From contig JAWDGP010005686.1 of the NCBI GenBank assembly GCA_033675545.1, positions 414,001 through 478,000 on the forward strand: a stretch of DNA of 64,000 nucleotides, written 5' to 3'. The notes beneath the pieces were generated by a model. The model ran no database searches, was not told the origin of the DNA, and saw only the letters and a program-made list of their open reading frames with translations. The DNA comes from Elysia crispata (Eukaryota; Mollusca; Gastropoda; Plakobranchidae). Both the position numbers and the translations under genes were made by a program. Shown one piece after another: positions 56,601 to 64,000 of the stretch. The first letter of the stretch is position 1; every line of letters begins with the position of its first letter.

Positions 56601-58310
56601 TTTAGGTATAAAACAATTTTCTATGAAGAGTAATTTACTGCCAATGTTTCTCTGTGATCATGTGCGACCTGTGTGTCTTTCCTGAGAGGAATTGATTGGG
56701 ATAAGTTAGAATCCTACCCTTAGTGAAATTTGGAAGACAAACTTAAATTCAGTTTGTAACCATTAAACTTGTTTGTACCCTGGCATTGAAGAATATGTGC
56801 ATCCATTTGGGAAGGGAGATGAGGGGAGAAAAAGATGTTTGTTGTCCAATTACCCTTAAATTTTTTTTTTTGTCATTTGAGTATGTGCTTTCAAATTTTC
56901 CTTTTCCATAGGCGAAATTGCTTTTTTGTTTGATGTATTCATGTGACAAATTTCTATTACATAAAAAGGAAAAAAAGTTCGTACCTCTGTTTTTATGTTT
57001 TTTAAACTAAATTGTGCCAAAAGGAACCTTGTTGAGTATCCTATGAAAATGATTATGCTTTTGTAATTTTGTTAGGGAACATGATCTTTGGATAAAATTT
57101 ACATTGCTTCCTTCTGAAACGTAAAATTCTGGAATATTCAAAGTCAAATTCTTTTCTTGTGTGTGAATAGACTGAACAGTTGCACAGAGGTGCACTAAAT
57201 CTGTCATGTTACCTACTATATATAGTCGATATATATATCTTTGAATTGTTTTTTTAATTTTTAAACGTTAATCTTCAGTTTATACTAAAGCTTTTGGATT
57301 TTCCTTCCTACCTATTAAGTTGTTTACATTATTCCTCTTGCTGATGAAATGAAAGGCAAAAATAGAAAATTTCAATTTTAAAAATAAATGAATGTATGAC
57401 TGACCTACAAAGTAAGACAACGCGAATATATGTGCCACTCAAAATAAGTTTAATTTTCTTCTTTTTTTTTTTATAACTTTGTGAATAGTTAAGTTCAGGT
57501 CTCTCTCGTATAATATTGAAGCTCTACAGCTTGAACTTACTATGTTCTATCATTGTTTAGATTTATTATTTTATAATAAAACACTATACCAGCGCTGTAA
57601 GAAGTGAACTATAACTCAAACCGCATAACTTGAAGACAAAGACTCTTCGCTTATGCCTTTGGTGTTAAGTTTAACTTATATATGAAATGATGTAAAAATT
57701 TCATCCCAGAAGACTGTTTCACGTTTGGCTAAATGTCCTGTGAAAACGTCATCACCTGTCATATGATAATGATTTTTGTACTTCTCCCTTTCATGTAGGA
57801 GCTTAAATTTTCCATTGTTTTGGTATGGAAATTAGATAGAATAACTAGAATTATGAGGAAAGGGGAATCCCTGGTTGACTGTTTGACTCAATCAGGTTAC
57901 ACAACAGGCTGCTTCATGAGTGCAGCAGGCAAACTAAAATACCGCTCTTTAACAACTGGGTCCTATATTTCTCACCTTATCAAATTAAATGAAAATTAAG
58001 TGAAAATATAGTTATTTTTAGTGGAAAACAAAAGGCAATCCTGAAAGTGAAAGCATTTTTCTTTTTAGAATATGCAAAAGAAAAAAATTGCAGCAAACCT
58101 TTTAACCATGTTTCCTTTAGTTGTATTTTGTGCAGTTTAAACTTTAATTTTTTATATATATTTTAATGTTTTCAGCTAAGCAAAGTGAATACAGTGACCC
58201 TCATTGCCTGGCTCAAGGAGAAGAATGTGATATGCAAGTCAAAGGACAAAAAGAATGATCTTATAGACAAAGTAAATGCCATCCTTAATTTAACTGGGGC
58301 GGAGCATTAA
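34811..58310 (+). CDS. C18orf63 homologue (DUF4708) with C-terminal SAP-like segment
   Basis: Fourteen exons join in phase into 810 residues: 34811-34929, 35628-35706, 36275-36331, 40954-41065, 42354-42395, 43029-43105, 44653-44700, 44804-44913, 45314-45410, 45737-45822, 46854-47034, 51161-52369, 52822-52902 and 58176-58310. Residues 1-336 follow human C18orf63 (DUF4708) block by block: IFFSGAPYFDELC, EVIFTEPDVLASP, RVHPNLYQACLTYTVIARLS, IQGRDF, WCHVLPSMKRGKI, YGYRLPE, HFTYP and PRVDPKPVLTAFLQDIHSK. Exon 12 encodes a long Ser/Lys/Pro-rich, probably disordered region (337-739) with repeated (R/T/S)AP(I/L/M)(F/S) and FVPLF-type motifs; human C18orf63 has a similar KFVPVFK motif. The last exon, LSKVNTVTLIAWLKEKNV then KKNDLIDKVNAIL, resembles a SAP helix-turn-helix. 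Function is unknown; a nuclear, nucleic-acid-related role is only inferred. The exon 7 acceptor is uncertain. Confidence 0.9.
35628..35706 (+). CDS. C18orf63 homologue coding exon 2
   Basis: Residues 40-66, REVIFTEPDVLASPLLDTD, aligning with human RQLLFLHQDILTSPVSGIL. Acceptor ATTTCAG, donor GTATGT. Confidence 0.88.
36275..36331 (+). CDS. C18orf63 homologue coding exon 3
   Basis: Residues 67-85, RSLFKTGRLQNRLQRQGMT, aligning with the human FYKAGKLNAYVEKYGAK segment. The upstream acceptor-like CTGTAG near 36228 gives a stop and is not used. Confidence 0.85.
37129..37510 (+). pseudogene. Decayed BED-finger/FSCG transposon-type protein
   Basis: One reading gives NGRSALVSHIKSKNMH, like the end of a BED zinc finger. 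The frame from ATG at 37244 gives a Ser/Gln-rich stretch, SMDNFL, a weak helix SEILRCVRTVMNN, then MFPNVQAVQKFSCGSMK. This order occurs in a widespread animal transposon-derived family (BED finger, serine-rich linker, MFPDS.IA..FSCG..K block). There are in-frame stops at the NN end and after GSMK, so it is a relic. TCAGTGGGTCGGGAAA occurs twice just upstream (36548, 36589) and may belong to its non-coding end. Confidence 0.5.
38851..39523. mobile_element. piggyBac-like miniature element with TTAA duplication
   Basis: TTAA lies directly outside both ends (38847-38850, 39524-39527). The left terminus CACAATCCCTACCA is repeated exactly, inverted, at the right end. Just inside the left end are two 19-base motifs, GAGCCGATTGTAGCGGCTC and GAGCCGGTACAATCGGCTC. 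They are near-perfect reverse complements of each other, and each is itself palindromic. TTAA target sites and such subterminal palindromes are features of piggyBac elements. At 673 bp with no transposase it is non-autonomous. Confidence 0.8.
40264..40542. repeat. (TTC)n tract with TCC and TCG variants
   Basis: About 280 bases of TTC triplets with blocks of TCC and regularly scattered TCG. The serine/proline reading is spurious. Confidence 0.97.
40954..41065 (+). CDS. C18orf63 homologue coding exon 4
   Basis: Residues 86-122. YQACLTYTVIARLSPQWNKA matches [20 protein letters not shown]. Acceptor CTCCACAG, donor GTAGGA. Confidence 0.93.
42354..42395 (+). CDS. C18orf63 homologue coding exon 5
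   Basis: A 42-base exon completing the conserved QGRDF motif. Acceptor AATGCAG, donor GTAAGT. Confidence 0.88.
42911..42945. repeat. (CTGT)n short tract
   Basis: CT then CTGT units in C18orf63 homologue intron 5. Confidence 0.85.
43029..43105 (+). CDS. C18orf63 homologue coding exon 6
   Basis: Residues 137-162. NISVNKEEIYISVAGTAVMF aligns with the human [20 protein letters not shown] block. Donor GTGACA. Confidence 0.9.
43265..43920. repeat. CT/CTGTGT polypyrimidine-rich tract
   Basis: (CTCTGTGT)n-type repeat to about 43560, then irregular CT-rich sequence to 43920, all within intron 6. The long serine/leucine reading on + and the arginine/glutamate reading on - are artefacts. Confidence 0.95.
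43980..44360. repeat. GA-rich purine tract facing the CT-rich tract
   Basis: About 380 bases of irregular AGAGA-rich sequence directly after the pyrimidine-rich tract. The two could pair in an intron 6 transcript. Confidence 0.85.
44653..44700 (+). CDS. C18orf63 homologue coding exon 7
   Basis: 16 codons, FKIPTHALQHFFKKPV, matching EFEISQSIIKDFHANK. The phase requires the acceptor GATGAG at 44652. A stronger AACAG six bases earlier would shift the frame. Confidence 0.65.
44804..44913 (+). CDS. C18orf63 homologue coding exon 8
   Basis: Residues 179-214. It ends in DAWCHVLPR, matching the human NWCYVLPS motif. Donor GTTAGA. Confidence 0.88.
45314..45410 (+). CDS. C18orf63 homologue coding exon 9
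   Basis: Residues 215-247, MKRGKI then SPFPSYKELKRHWKNM, matching MKMGQI and CPFHSYGDFQRHWDAL. Confidence 0.9.
45737..45822 (+). CDS. C18orf63 homologue coding exon 10
   Basis: Residues 248-275. YGYRLPETDEDILYCQIGF aligns with [20 protein letters not shown]. Reading past the donor gives a stop two codons later. Confidence 0.9.
46854..47034 (+). CDS. C18orf63 homologue coding exon 11
   Basis: Residues 276-336, with PRVDPKPVLTAFLQDIHSKI matching PRVDLEVVLKSFLSDLKSKL. Acceptor CAACCTTAG. Confidence 0.93.
47405..48455. repeat. Tandem pair of about 527-bp repeats (family R1)
   Basis: Copy one, 47405-47931, and copy two, 47932-48455, share most of their length. Landmarks are AGACCAAAAAGCAGCA, GATCGG(C/T)GAT(C/T)AATCACCTG, CATGCATGACGGTGCAC and a closing AAAATAATTCCACAC. 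They differ by scattered substitutions and small indels, so the duplication is old. There is no coding potential. Confidence 0.9.
48588..50490. repeat. Tandem pair of about 950-bp repeats (family R2)
   Basis: Copy one is about 48588-49549 and copy two about 49550-50490. Shared landmarks: GATAGAT start, A13-14 run, AAAGTAAGACAATGCACAAC (diverged in copy two), TGTTCTATC(G/A)(C/T)TGTTTA, GGAAAGGGGAATCCCTGTTC, GGCTGCTTCACGGGTGCGG-type block, and closing CTCTTTAACAGC. A third, partial copy lies at 57390-57960. Confidence 0.88.
50605..50633. repeat. (TA)n tract
   Basis: About 14 TA units just after the R2 array. Confidence 0.93.
51161..52369 (+). CDS. C18orf63 homologue large coding exon 12
   Basis: 403 codons of polar, basic, low-complexity protein (residues 337-739). 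Motifs include SRAPLSERL, KKFVPLFRPK, PLVPRFKP, TAPIFSKA, SRAPMFKVA and SAPISRD. The donor is GTGAAA. If it is not used, the frame continues eight codons to TGA at 52393. Confidence 0.92.
52822..52902 (+). CDS. C18orf63 homologue coding exon 13
   Basis: 27 codons. It opens with a lysine/proline-rich stretch and ends VDVEALACANQ. Acceptor TTTCCTAG, donor GTATGC. Phase 0 at both ends. Confidence 0.8.
54240..55840. repeat. Diverged repeat array with conserved hairpin
   Basis: Five related sites carry GTTCTTCC(x)GATGTTACAATGACA (54290, 54492, 54947, 55277, 55475). Three are followed after a short loop by the inverted partner TCACTGTAACAT(C/T)(x)GGAAGAAC. Longer flanks repeat about every 530 bp (54947 versus 55475) and about 990 bp (54290 versus 55277). 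Confidence 0.85.
54492..54546. repeat. Best-preserved hairpin in the array
   Basis: Arms of 25 bases starting GTTCTTCCC and ending GGGAAGAAC pair at about 22 of 25 positions around a 6-base loop. Confidence 0.88.
57390..57960. repeat. Third, partial copy of repeat family R2
   Basis: Shares AAAGTAAGACAA, CAGGTCTCTCTCGTATA, TTCTATCATTGTTTAGATTT, GAGGAAAGGGGAATCCCTG and GCTCTTTAACA with the copies at 48.6-50.5 kb, in the same orientation. It lacks the 5' third of the unit. Confidence 0.88.
58176..58310 (+). CDS. C18orf63 homologue terminal exon 14 (SAP-like)
   Basis: 44 codons plus TAA. LSKVNTVTLIAWLKEKNV then KKNDLIDKVNAIL has the L..(x)L..WL(x)..(x)..KK.(D/E)L(I/V) spacing of SAP domains. 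It is 5.3 kb from exon 13, across a repeat-rich intron. Confidence 0.8.
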   Translation, partial: LSKVNTVTLIAWLKEKNVICKSKDKKNDLIDKVNAILNLTGAEH

Positions 58311-58747
58311 GAACAAATATCTGCCTTATTTCTTAAATTATTCTGAAAGCTGTGAAATTTGTCCTTTATTCTGTTGTAATTTTCTATACTCATTGTTAAT
58401 TTCTTACCCACTTTTATTGGACAAAATTCCTCTTAATGTCTAGTGTTCTCAATCTATGTTTTCCAGCACTAGTAGCTCTCCTAACAGACATCATGGCCTT
58501 CAACAAATCTATATAATCGTAAATCTTTTAGACATCATATTTTTCTCAATCATTCCAAACACTGCTAGCTAGATAAATGCATGATTTGACCAAATGAGAA
58601 TTATAGCAAATTTTTTTTTAGCCTTGTAATCGATATTCTGTAAACACCTAAATACATGTTTTAAAATGTAACAAATACTATTGAAGCAGAAGAGATGTGA
58701 AAAAAATCACTTTCAGGTAATTGTACCTCTCTATGCCTATGCAAAAT

Positions 58748-58753
58748 TAATAA
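58748..58753 (+). promoter_or_regulatory. Candidate polyadenylation signal AATAAA
   Basis: An AATAAA 438 bases after the stop codon of the C18orf63 homologue. Other AT-rich variants are nearby, so the actual site is unproven. Confidence 0.35.
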
Positions 58754-60016
58754 AAGGCTAGAGATGGAGAAAGGCAGCTAGGCTAGATCATGCTCAGCAG
58801 GAATATTAATGGAGTTGAGGCTACTTTCAGTGTAAAATGATGAATTTGGAAAGCACAAAGTTTATGATGATGCGGCATCACTAACTCTCTGACTCGGCTG
58901 TCAAACTTGGGGAAAAAAAAAAATTCTCTGGTGATATCCAGTTCCCCCCTCCCATCTGCTTTCCCAAGGCCATATTTTTTTTTTATATACGTATAGTCAT
59001 TAGCAGAATCATTTGGGCTGAATGGGATGAGTGCACAGACTAGGCTGTATCTAAAACTGAGTTTGGGCCAACTCCACATCTAAAAAAGCCATGTTCTTTG
59101 ATTATCCTTTTCTAAAAAACCTATCCATGTATTTATTTTAATAATAGCCACTGTTTAAGACTCCAGCACAGCAATATTTCCAGTCAGAAACTCTATTTGT
59201 GATTTGAGTACAGTAGTATTTGGTTTAAGGTAAGCTCCTGGAAAGCTTGTTCAATTTTTTGTGCTTGTTAAAACTCAATGAAATCATAGCTATGCAGCAT
59301 GAAGTATAAAATGAAAGTTTTTAGGCCAAGTCTGGGAGATTAATGATTAGACGCTTGATTGCTGAGGAAGTTATAGATTTGTTTCAATCTTTGGAATACG
59401 AAAGCAAGATTGGTGTGGACTCTGAAAGTGATCAATTTAGACTTAGATCTAGATCTATAGTATAGCAATCTTGATCGATCTATCTCAAAATCTGATTTGG
59501 AGGATTAGTGGGTGTAGCCCCAATCAAGACCTGAACCTACAAAGAGACGATACAACTTATGCAACTTTGAATGGGATATTTTTTAATCTCTGGTCAATTA
59601 CTTTTACTTTGATATATAACACTGTGCATTTTCTATTATGAATGTCATACAAATCGGCAGTTAAAGCAACACCCATGCAACTCTCTATAGAAGCCTAAAT
59701 TAATTCTGATTGGAAGCCAAATTTATTCTGATGTCAGAATTAAAAGGAAAAAAAATAATATTGTTTATTACCTTTTAGAAAGACACGCATCTTCTTACAA
59801 ATGCTAAACAAGCCTTCCTGTACGTTGAACTGGATACTTTTGAACTGTTTAACCACTAATCTTCCAGACATGGCCTAAAAACTTTCACATTATCCTCAAA
59901 CAAGGGAAATATCTCTTATTTTTCAATGACTCTTTTCGCAAGAATGGTCATAATCTTATGATTTTTTCCAATTGGCGTGAAACAAAAATTCTCTCTTTTT
60001 GAGTCTAGATCTAAAC

Positions 60017-60197
60017 CAGTGGTTCTTAACCTTGTTGGAGGTACTGAACCCCACCAGTTTCATATGTGGATTCACTGAGCTCCTCTTTTGTGAAAAATAA
60101 AATATGATTTTTTTCAAATTCAAGACAAAGTGTCAAACTGCTGAGATTGACCCACCGAACCCCAAGAGTTCAATCAAACCCAGGTTAAGAACTACTG
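60017..60197. mobile_element. hAT-type miniature element (181 bp)
   Basis: The left end CAGTGGTTCTTAACCTTGTT and the right end AACCCAGGTTAAGAACTACT-G are inverted copies of each other. The flanking octamers ATCTAAAC and ATTTAGAC agree at six of eight positions, consistent with an aged 8-bp target duplication. CAG.GGTTCT(T/C)AACC termini are typical of Charlie-like hAT miniature elements. Confidence 0.8.
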
Positions 60198-62388
60198 ATT
60201 TAGACCGTCTAAATCTGCTCCACAAGATATGCAAATATACTCTAGTTTCTTTAAACAATGATTATCTGAAAGTTATAGAAAAAAAATTAAATCATACGTA
60301 CTATTTGTTATTGTGTGCAGCCTTTATGTTAGATTTGTATATAATTAGATGATATTATTGTTTAGAAATTCTCTTTCAAACTTTTGTATGTTGGGTTTTT
60401 GGGTTTTTAAATAAGAAAAGTGCTCTAGAAATGTAATGTACAACAAAAAATATAGTAAACCACAGCATAATCCTAAAGAAGTAGCTCAGATTTTAGTTTA
60501 AAATAAAAAAGAGGGTGATTTCTAGAAAAGTATATATAAATATGTATAAACAAAAATTGTATAATTCAGCTAAATCATTATTTTGATTACAACAGTTTAA
60601 TATTGACTATCCTTCTCTTACCGAATGTAATTTCAGTTTGATTAAGCACTATTTAAATTTAAATTTCAAATTTATGTACTTTGAAATGTGTGCCACATCA
60701 TAAGAGGAAACTCATGCAAACTTGATTTTTTTTACTTTTTATATTTTTCAAATTGGAAGAAAACTGCTTTTTTAAGCAATGCTGCATTTTTGTTTGATGT
60801 GAATTTGTAATAATAATTTTTGTTCACTCTTTCATCAATAAAAGATAAAATAACATGGCTATTATTATTAATATGGCTAAAATTCAAGGCTATTTAGTTT
60901 CTTTCAAGTAGAATGAATCTCAAAGTATGGAACTTTATTTTTAGAACTATGGGTATCTGATGATGTCTTTTCTTTTCTAGCAATTTATGTGCAGCAAGAG
61001 CCACAAACTTAAATACTGGAGAAAAAAAAAGCCTAGAGATGCGATTTCTTAAAGGAATTCATGGCTGTGTGTTTATTTATTTCTACAATTTGTTGGGAGT
61101 TTAAAACATTTACAAAATAAGGTAGGCATTGTTTTAATGTTTTCTTAAATATGCGACATCTGATTAATTAAATTCATGGTACAGCTATGTCATTATGGTA
61201 GGGTTCTTTAAATTTTATAGGAGAAATTTGAATCTACTTGACAATTAAACTCTCGATTTCTTAGGTAATAATCCGAAAAAAACGCAGTATGGTTGGAATG
61301 CACTTTACTGGACATTATCTTGTTGCAGTAGACAACTATTTCTTGCTCATAATCCTTAGATTTTCAGACACAAAACAGTATTAGAGCGTGCCAGAGTGGT
61401 TTAATATAAAGTTACTAAAAGAATAATAAAATGGAGTTAAGTGAAAAGAAATAATTAAAAAAAAAAAGGCAGATGTATGTGTCTCACACCTGTCTTTATT
61501 CAATAAAATTGTAGTACTAAAAATATAAACATTTCACAGTATAAAGAATCATAACAGTCATCTTCTATATTCAATTGAGAAAAATCAAATGTTCATGGAA
61601 AACGGGGGAGGAAGGGGCATATTATTGTAGGATTCAGTAGGAGTATATTAGAAAGGGGATGTTTGTCATTTTCATTTATTTATTTTTTATTTTTAAAGTT
61701 CTACCAAATTTCAATCAACAAATTCTGAAACTTTCCTTTATAAGCAGAGCACTTGTATAAGTTCACGTTATCAAACAAATTTGTAAAACTTTATTGTCAA
61801 AAACTTATTTGAAATCATTATATCTCTTTGTTATGAGTAAAAAAAATTGTTTGAAAAAAATGGACGGAATTTTACATGTATTTTTATATGCATTCTCATT
61901 AATACATAACTCTTACCATATGATGCAAAGAAAAGTAATGTAAATGGTAATTCATGTTAATCAAATGAAAAAAGTGGGAAAAAAATGAATGTTTTGCTTT
62001 TTAGGTCTAAGCATGTATAGTCAATATCAAAAGAATTAATTACGTTATTTCTCAAAATGATACTTTGTTTCAACAAAATGGGGCAAATTATTAAATGTAC
62101 ATGAATTTTAAAAAATTTCTCTCAGACCTACTAAATTAAACATTTAAGTGTATTTGTTCATCCAATTGTTAAATATTTTTCTTCAATATAAGTCTGAATC
62201 ATCTGCAAGATCAGTTACTTTTATCATACAAAGTTCCATATTAAAATCCAGCCATAACTTTATACTTCCACAATCTCAGTACAACCTTGCATTAATCGAT
62301 CTCATCTATTCTTCAAAATTCTTGGGGTAGGCAAATTGAAAGGTTTGTAGCTGTCTTTGGATAACGTGGATTAGATTACGGTTTCTAC

Positions 62389-62592
62389 CTATGGAGTTAC
62401 ACCTTTAAGATAATAAACCCACTGTACATTGGAATTGCCCCCTGCAGACCTTGCACAAGAGATGATCAGCTTGCCCATAACAGCAGCTTTGGAGCCAGTG
62501 TCATTTCCATCAAATCCTACCACAACACGGTGATCTTTCTTGGCACGAATGCTTTCTCCTTGCTTGGTCAAGTGAAACAGAGGGTTATCCAC
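62389..62592 (-). CDS. HYDIN: HYDIN terminal coding exon
   Basis: 67 codons plus TAG. It carries the conserved VDNP start and the WVYYLKGVTP C-terminus. Confidence 0.92.
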   Translation of the reverse strand: MDNPLFHLTKQGESIRAKKDHRVVVGFDGNDTGSKAAVMGKLIISCARSAGGNSNVQWVYYLKGVTP

Positions 62593-63806
62593 CTGCAATA
62601 ATAATGAGAATGTCTGATGTGCCCACACTTAACAAGCATGTCAAAGTTTTTTACGTCTGTAAGATACTGACACAAACACCTCCATATTAGCAAACAAGAA
62701 ATTTAACATATCAGTTTCTGGTCAATTCCTGAGTTAGAAGGGGTTTTCTTCTAAAATTGAACGTAATATTATTGTATGGTGGAAAAAAATTAGTTTGATA
62801 CCAAAACCTGATTGTTTCAAATCAAGATTAAGACCTCCGGTTCCATTTCTGAATACATGTATTTCCTAGATTTAGAACTAAGAAAGATAGCAGCAATAAT
62901 TGATATAACTATTCACAATCCCCCCTGTGTTTTAAAAAGCATAATATTTAATAAACAATATAAATTTATTATTCGTTTATTTTGATTGCAGAAACTGATT
63001 TTGCAATATTTTAAAAAACAACAGTGGCACCCATTCATGCTGAAAGCCGAGTTGGAAGGATCAATAGCTCTTGTGAAGTATATTTACCAAAAAATATTAA
63101 TGATAACGCTCAGAGAAATGATATGCACAAGACAAGAATTTTTGCTGCCTTTTTTATTTAAAGCAGTGAAATCAAGTACGATATAATTGGCTGTTCTGAA
63201 CTAATGAGACAACAGAAGCCATTTTTTATGAAATTTTATCTGCTGCTTAAAGTATATCAAGCTGGGTGTTTTGCTCACAGCAGAATACCACATAGTAAGA
63301 GCAAAATTGTTGAAAGTGATTAATGCTTTATAATACAGGTAGGAGGATTTTGCTGTTGAGCAAGGATGAAAGATATGTTATTAAGGATCAATAACTAAGT
63401 GTGGTTATGGGGAAATGACTTTTTTCAGCCTTTTATGATCAGGAGTTAACATACACTACAATAATCTACAGAGAATGTAAATAAAGAGAATTAAAAACAG
63501 CACTTGGTTTCACTGTAAACCTACTTGAAAGGTGAATGGTGTTGTGTTTGGGAACACATTATGGAAAACGATGGCTGTGCTAGAGCCAGCCTTCACTGTG
63601 AATGGACCTTGGGGTTTGGGAGGAATGCAAGTTCCAAACAGTGGGAAAGTGTACTCTCCACCAATCTGGGAGGATACAGTCAGCATGGCCCGCTGTTCAC
63701 CAAGACGTGATGGTTCAAACACAACATCAAGTGCAACTTCTGTGCCTCCTGTGGAGCCGGGGGCTGCAGGCACAGATTTGTCTACATGGAAATCAGGATT
63801 GTCGAT
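62389..63806 (-). CDS. HYDIN: HYDIN, axonemal central pair protein (last two coding exons)
   Basis: Exons 63806-63525 and 62592-62389 join in phase 0 into 161 residues ending at TAG. The first reads IDNPDFHVDKSVPAAPGS, FEPSRLGEQRAMLTVSS, GGEYTFPLFGTCIPPKPQGP and a VFHNVFPNTTPFTFQ end. The second begins VDNPLFHL and ends NVQWVYYLKGVTP. This matches the C-terminus of HYDIN closely, including the RLGEQRA.L..SS, GGEY..PLFGT..PPKPQGPF, NVF, GSK and IKWVYYLKGVTP landmarks of the vertebrate protein. HYDIN is a very large protein of ASH/MSP-type domains in the C2 central-microtubule projection of motile cilia. Only the end is in the window. Acceptors are TTTCAG and TTGCAG; the internal donor is GTAGGT. 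Confidence 0.93.
62593..63524 (-). other. HYDIN last intron
   Basis: 0.93 kb of AT-rich intron; no repeat or gene recognised inside. Confidence 0.75.
63525..63806 (-). CDS. HYDIN: HYDIN penultimate coding exon
   Basis: 94 codons, phase 0 at both ends. It contains most of an immunoglobulin-like ASH/MSP domain with the PLFGTCIPPKPQGPF block. Confidence 0.92.
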
Positions 63807-64000
63807 CTGAAAGTGGAGAGCAGCGACTTACATCAATCTTTTGTGATACATATTTTAAACCAAAATTCCGTAACTCCCAAACAAGCAAGCTTGATGCTAA
63901 AGAACATTCATTCAAAACAAAATAAAAGATGAAGAAAAAAAAATCCTTATCAAAACTGTACCAAAAAATCCTGGATATTTCCTTTCCCTTTCAAATGCAT

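Larger units (their letters stand above)
52903..58175 (+). other. C18orf63 homologue intron 13
   Basis: 5.3 kb separating exon 13 from the SAP-like last exon. It contains the hairpin repeat array (54.24-55.84 kb) and a third R2 copy (57.39-57.96 kb); the rest is unremarkable AT-rich DNA. Confidence 0.75.
58311..62388. other. Intergenic DNA between convergent C18orf63 homologue and HYDIN
   Basis: 4.1 kb of mainly AT-rich 3' flank. It holds a candidate polyadenylation signal for the + strand gene, the hAT-like element at 60017-60197 and an AGATCT dodecamer near 59445. Several TTTATT (minus-strand AATAAA) words could serve HYDIN. No other gene is recognised. Confidence 0.65.

Noticed and set aside
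1..64000. tRNA, rRNA or other structured RNA genes
   Set aside because: Scanned by eye for tRNA B-box and cloverleaf patterns; none was convincing. A covariance-model search would be needed to exclude diverged cases.

Overview
The window is animal nuclear DNA: AT-rich, with intron-split genes that use GT-AG splice sites, many simple repeats and several short DNA-transposon remnants. A dispersed palindromic AGATCT/TAGATC motif and the overall repeat style suggest an invertebrate, perhaps a gastropod mollusc or another lophotrochozoan. That taxonomic guess is weak and rests on general impression. All gene calls come from joining short exons by splice site and reading phase, then recognising the joined protein from family knowledge. 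No search was run.

Four protein-coding genes are supported. (1) The 3' part of CMC2, a mitochondrial CX9C cytochrome-oxidase assembly factor, lies on the + strand at 1188-2997. (2) A full-length HEATR3 (Syo1-like ribosomal-protein/5S RNP import adaptor) lies on the - strand at 26454-7862. It has 16 coding exons in consistent phase, giving 629 residues. (3) A full-length homologue of the uncharacterised human C18orf63 (DUF4708) lies on the + strand at 34811-58310. It has 14 coding exons and 810 residues, ending in a short SAP-like segment. (4) The last two coding exons of HYDIN, a ciliary central-pair protein, lie on the - strand at 63806-62389; the gene continues beyond the right edge. CMC2 and HEATR3 converge, HEATR3 and C18orf63 diverge, and C18orf63 and HYDIN converge. 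The genes do not form a functional pathway. HYDIN implies motile cilia.

The introns and intergenic DNA hold most of the unexplained structure. There is a 1.73-kb element with terminal inverted repeats and TA duplications (17228-18961) and a related-looking 434-bp element (10048-10481). A 673-bp piggyBac-like element is flanked by TTAA (38851-39523), and a 181-bp hAT-type miniature element lies at 60017-60197. There are decayed remnants of a pogo/Tigger-type transposase (3440-3653) and of a BED-finger/FSCG-type transposon protein (37129-37510). Two unrelated minisatellites share a 57-bp period. The C18orf63 introns carry two families of roughly 0.5-kb and 0.95-kb repeats, plus a diverged array with a conserved 25-bp-arm hairpin. 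Long AAG/TTC, CT, GA, AAT and TA tracts account for most of the long nonsense ORFs.
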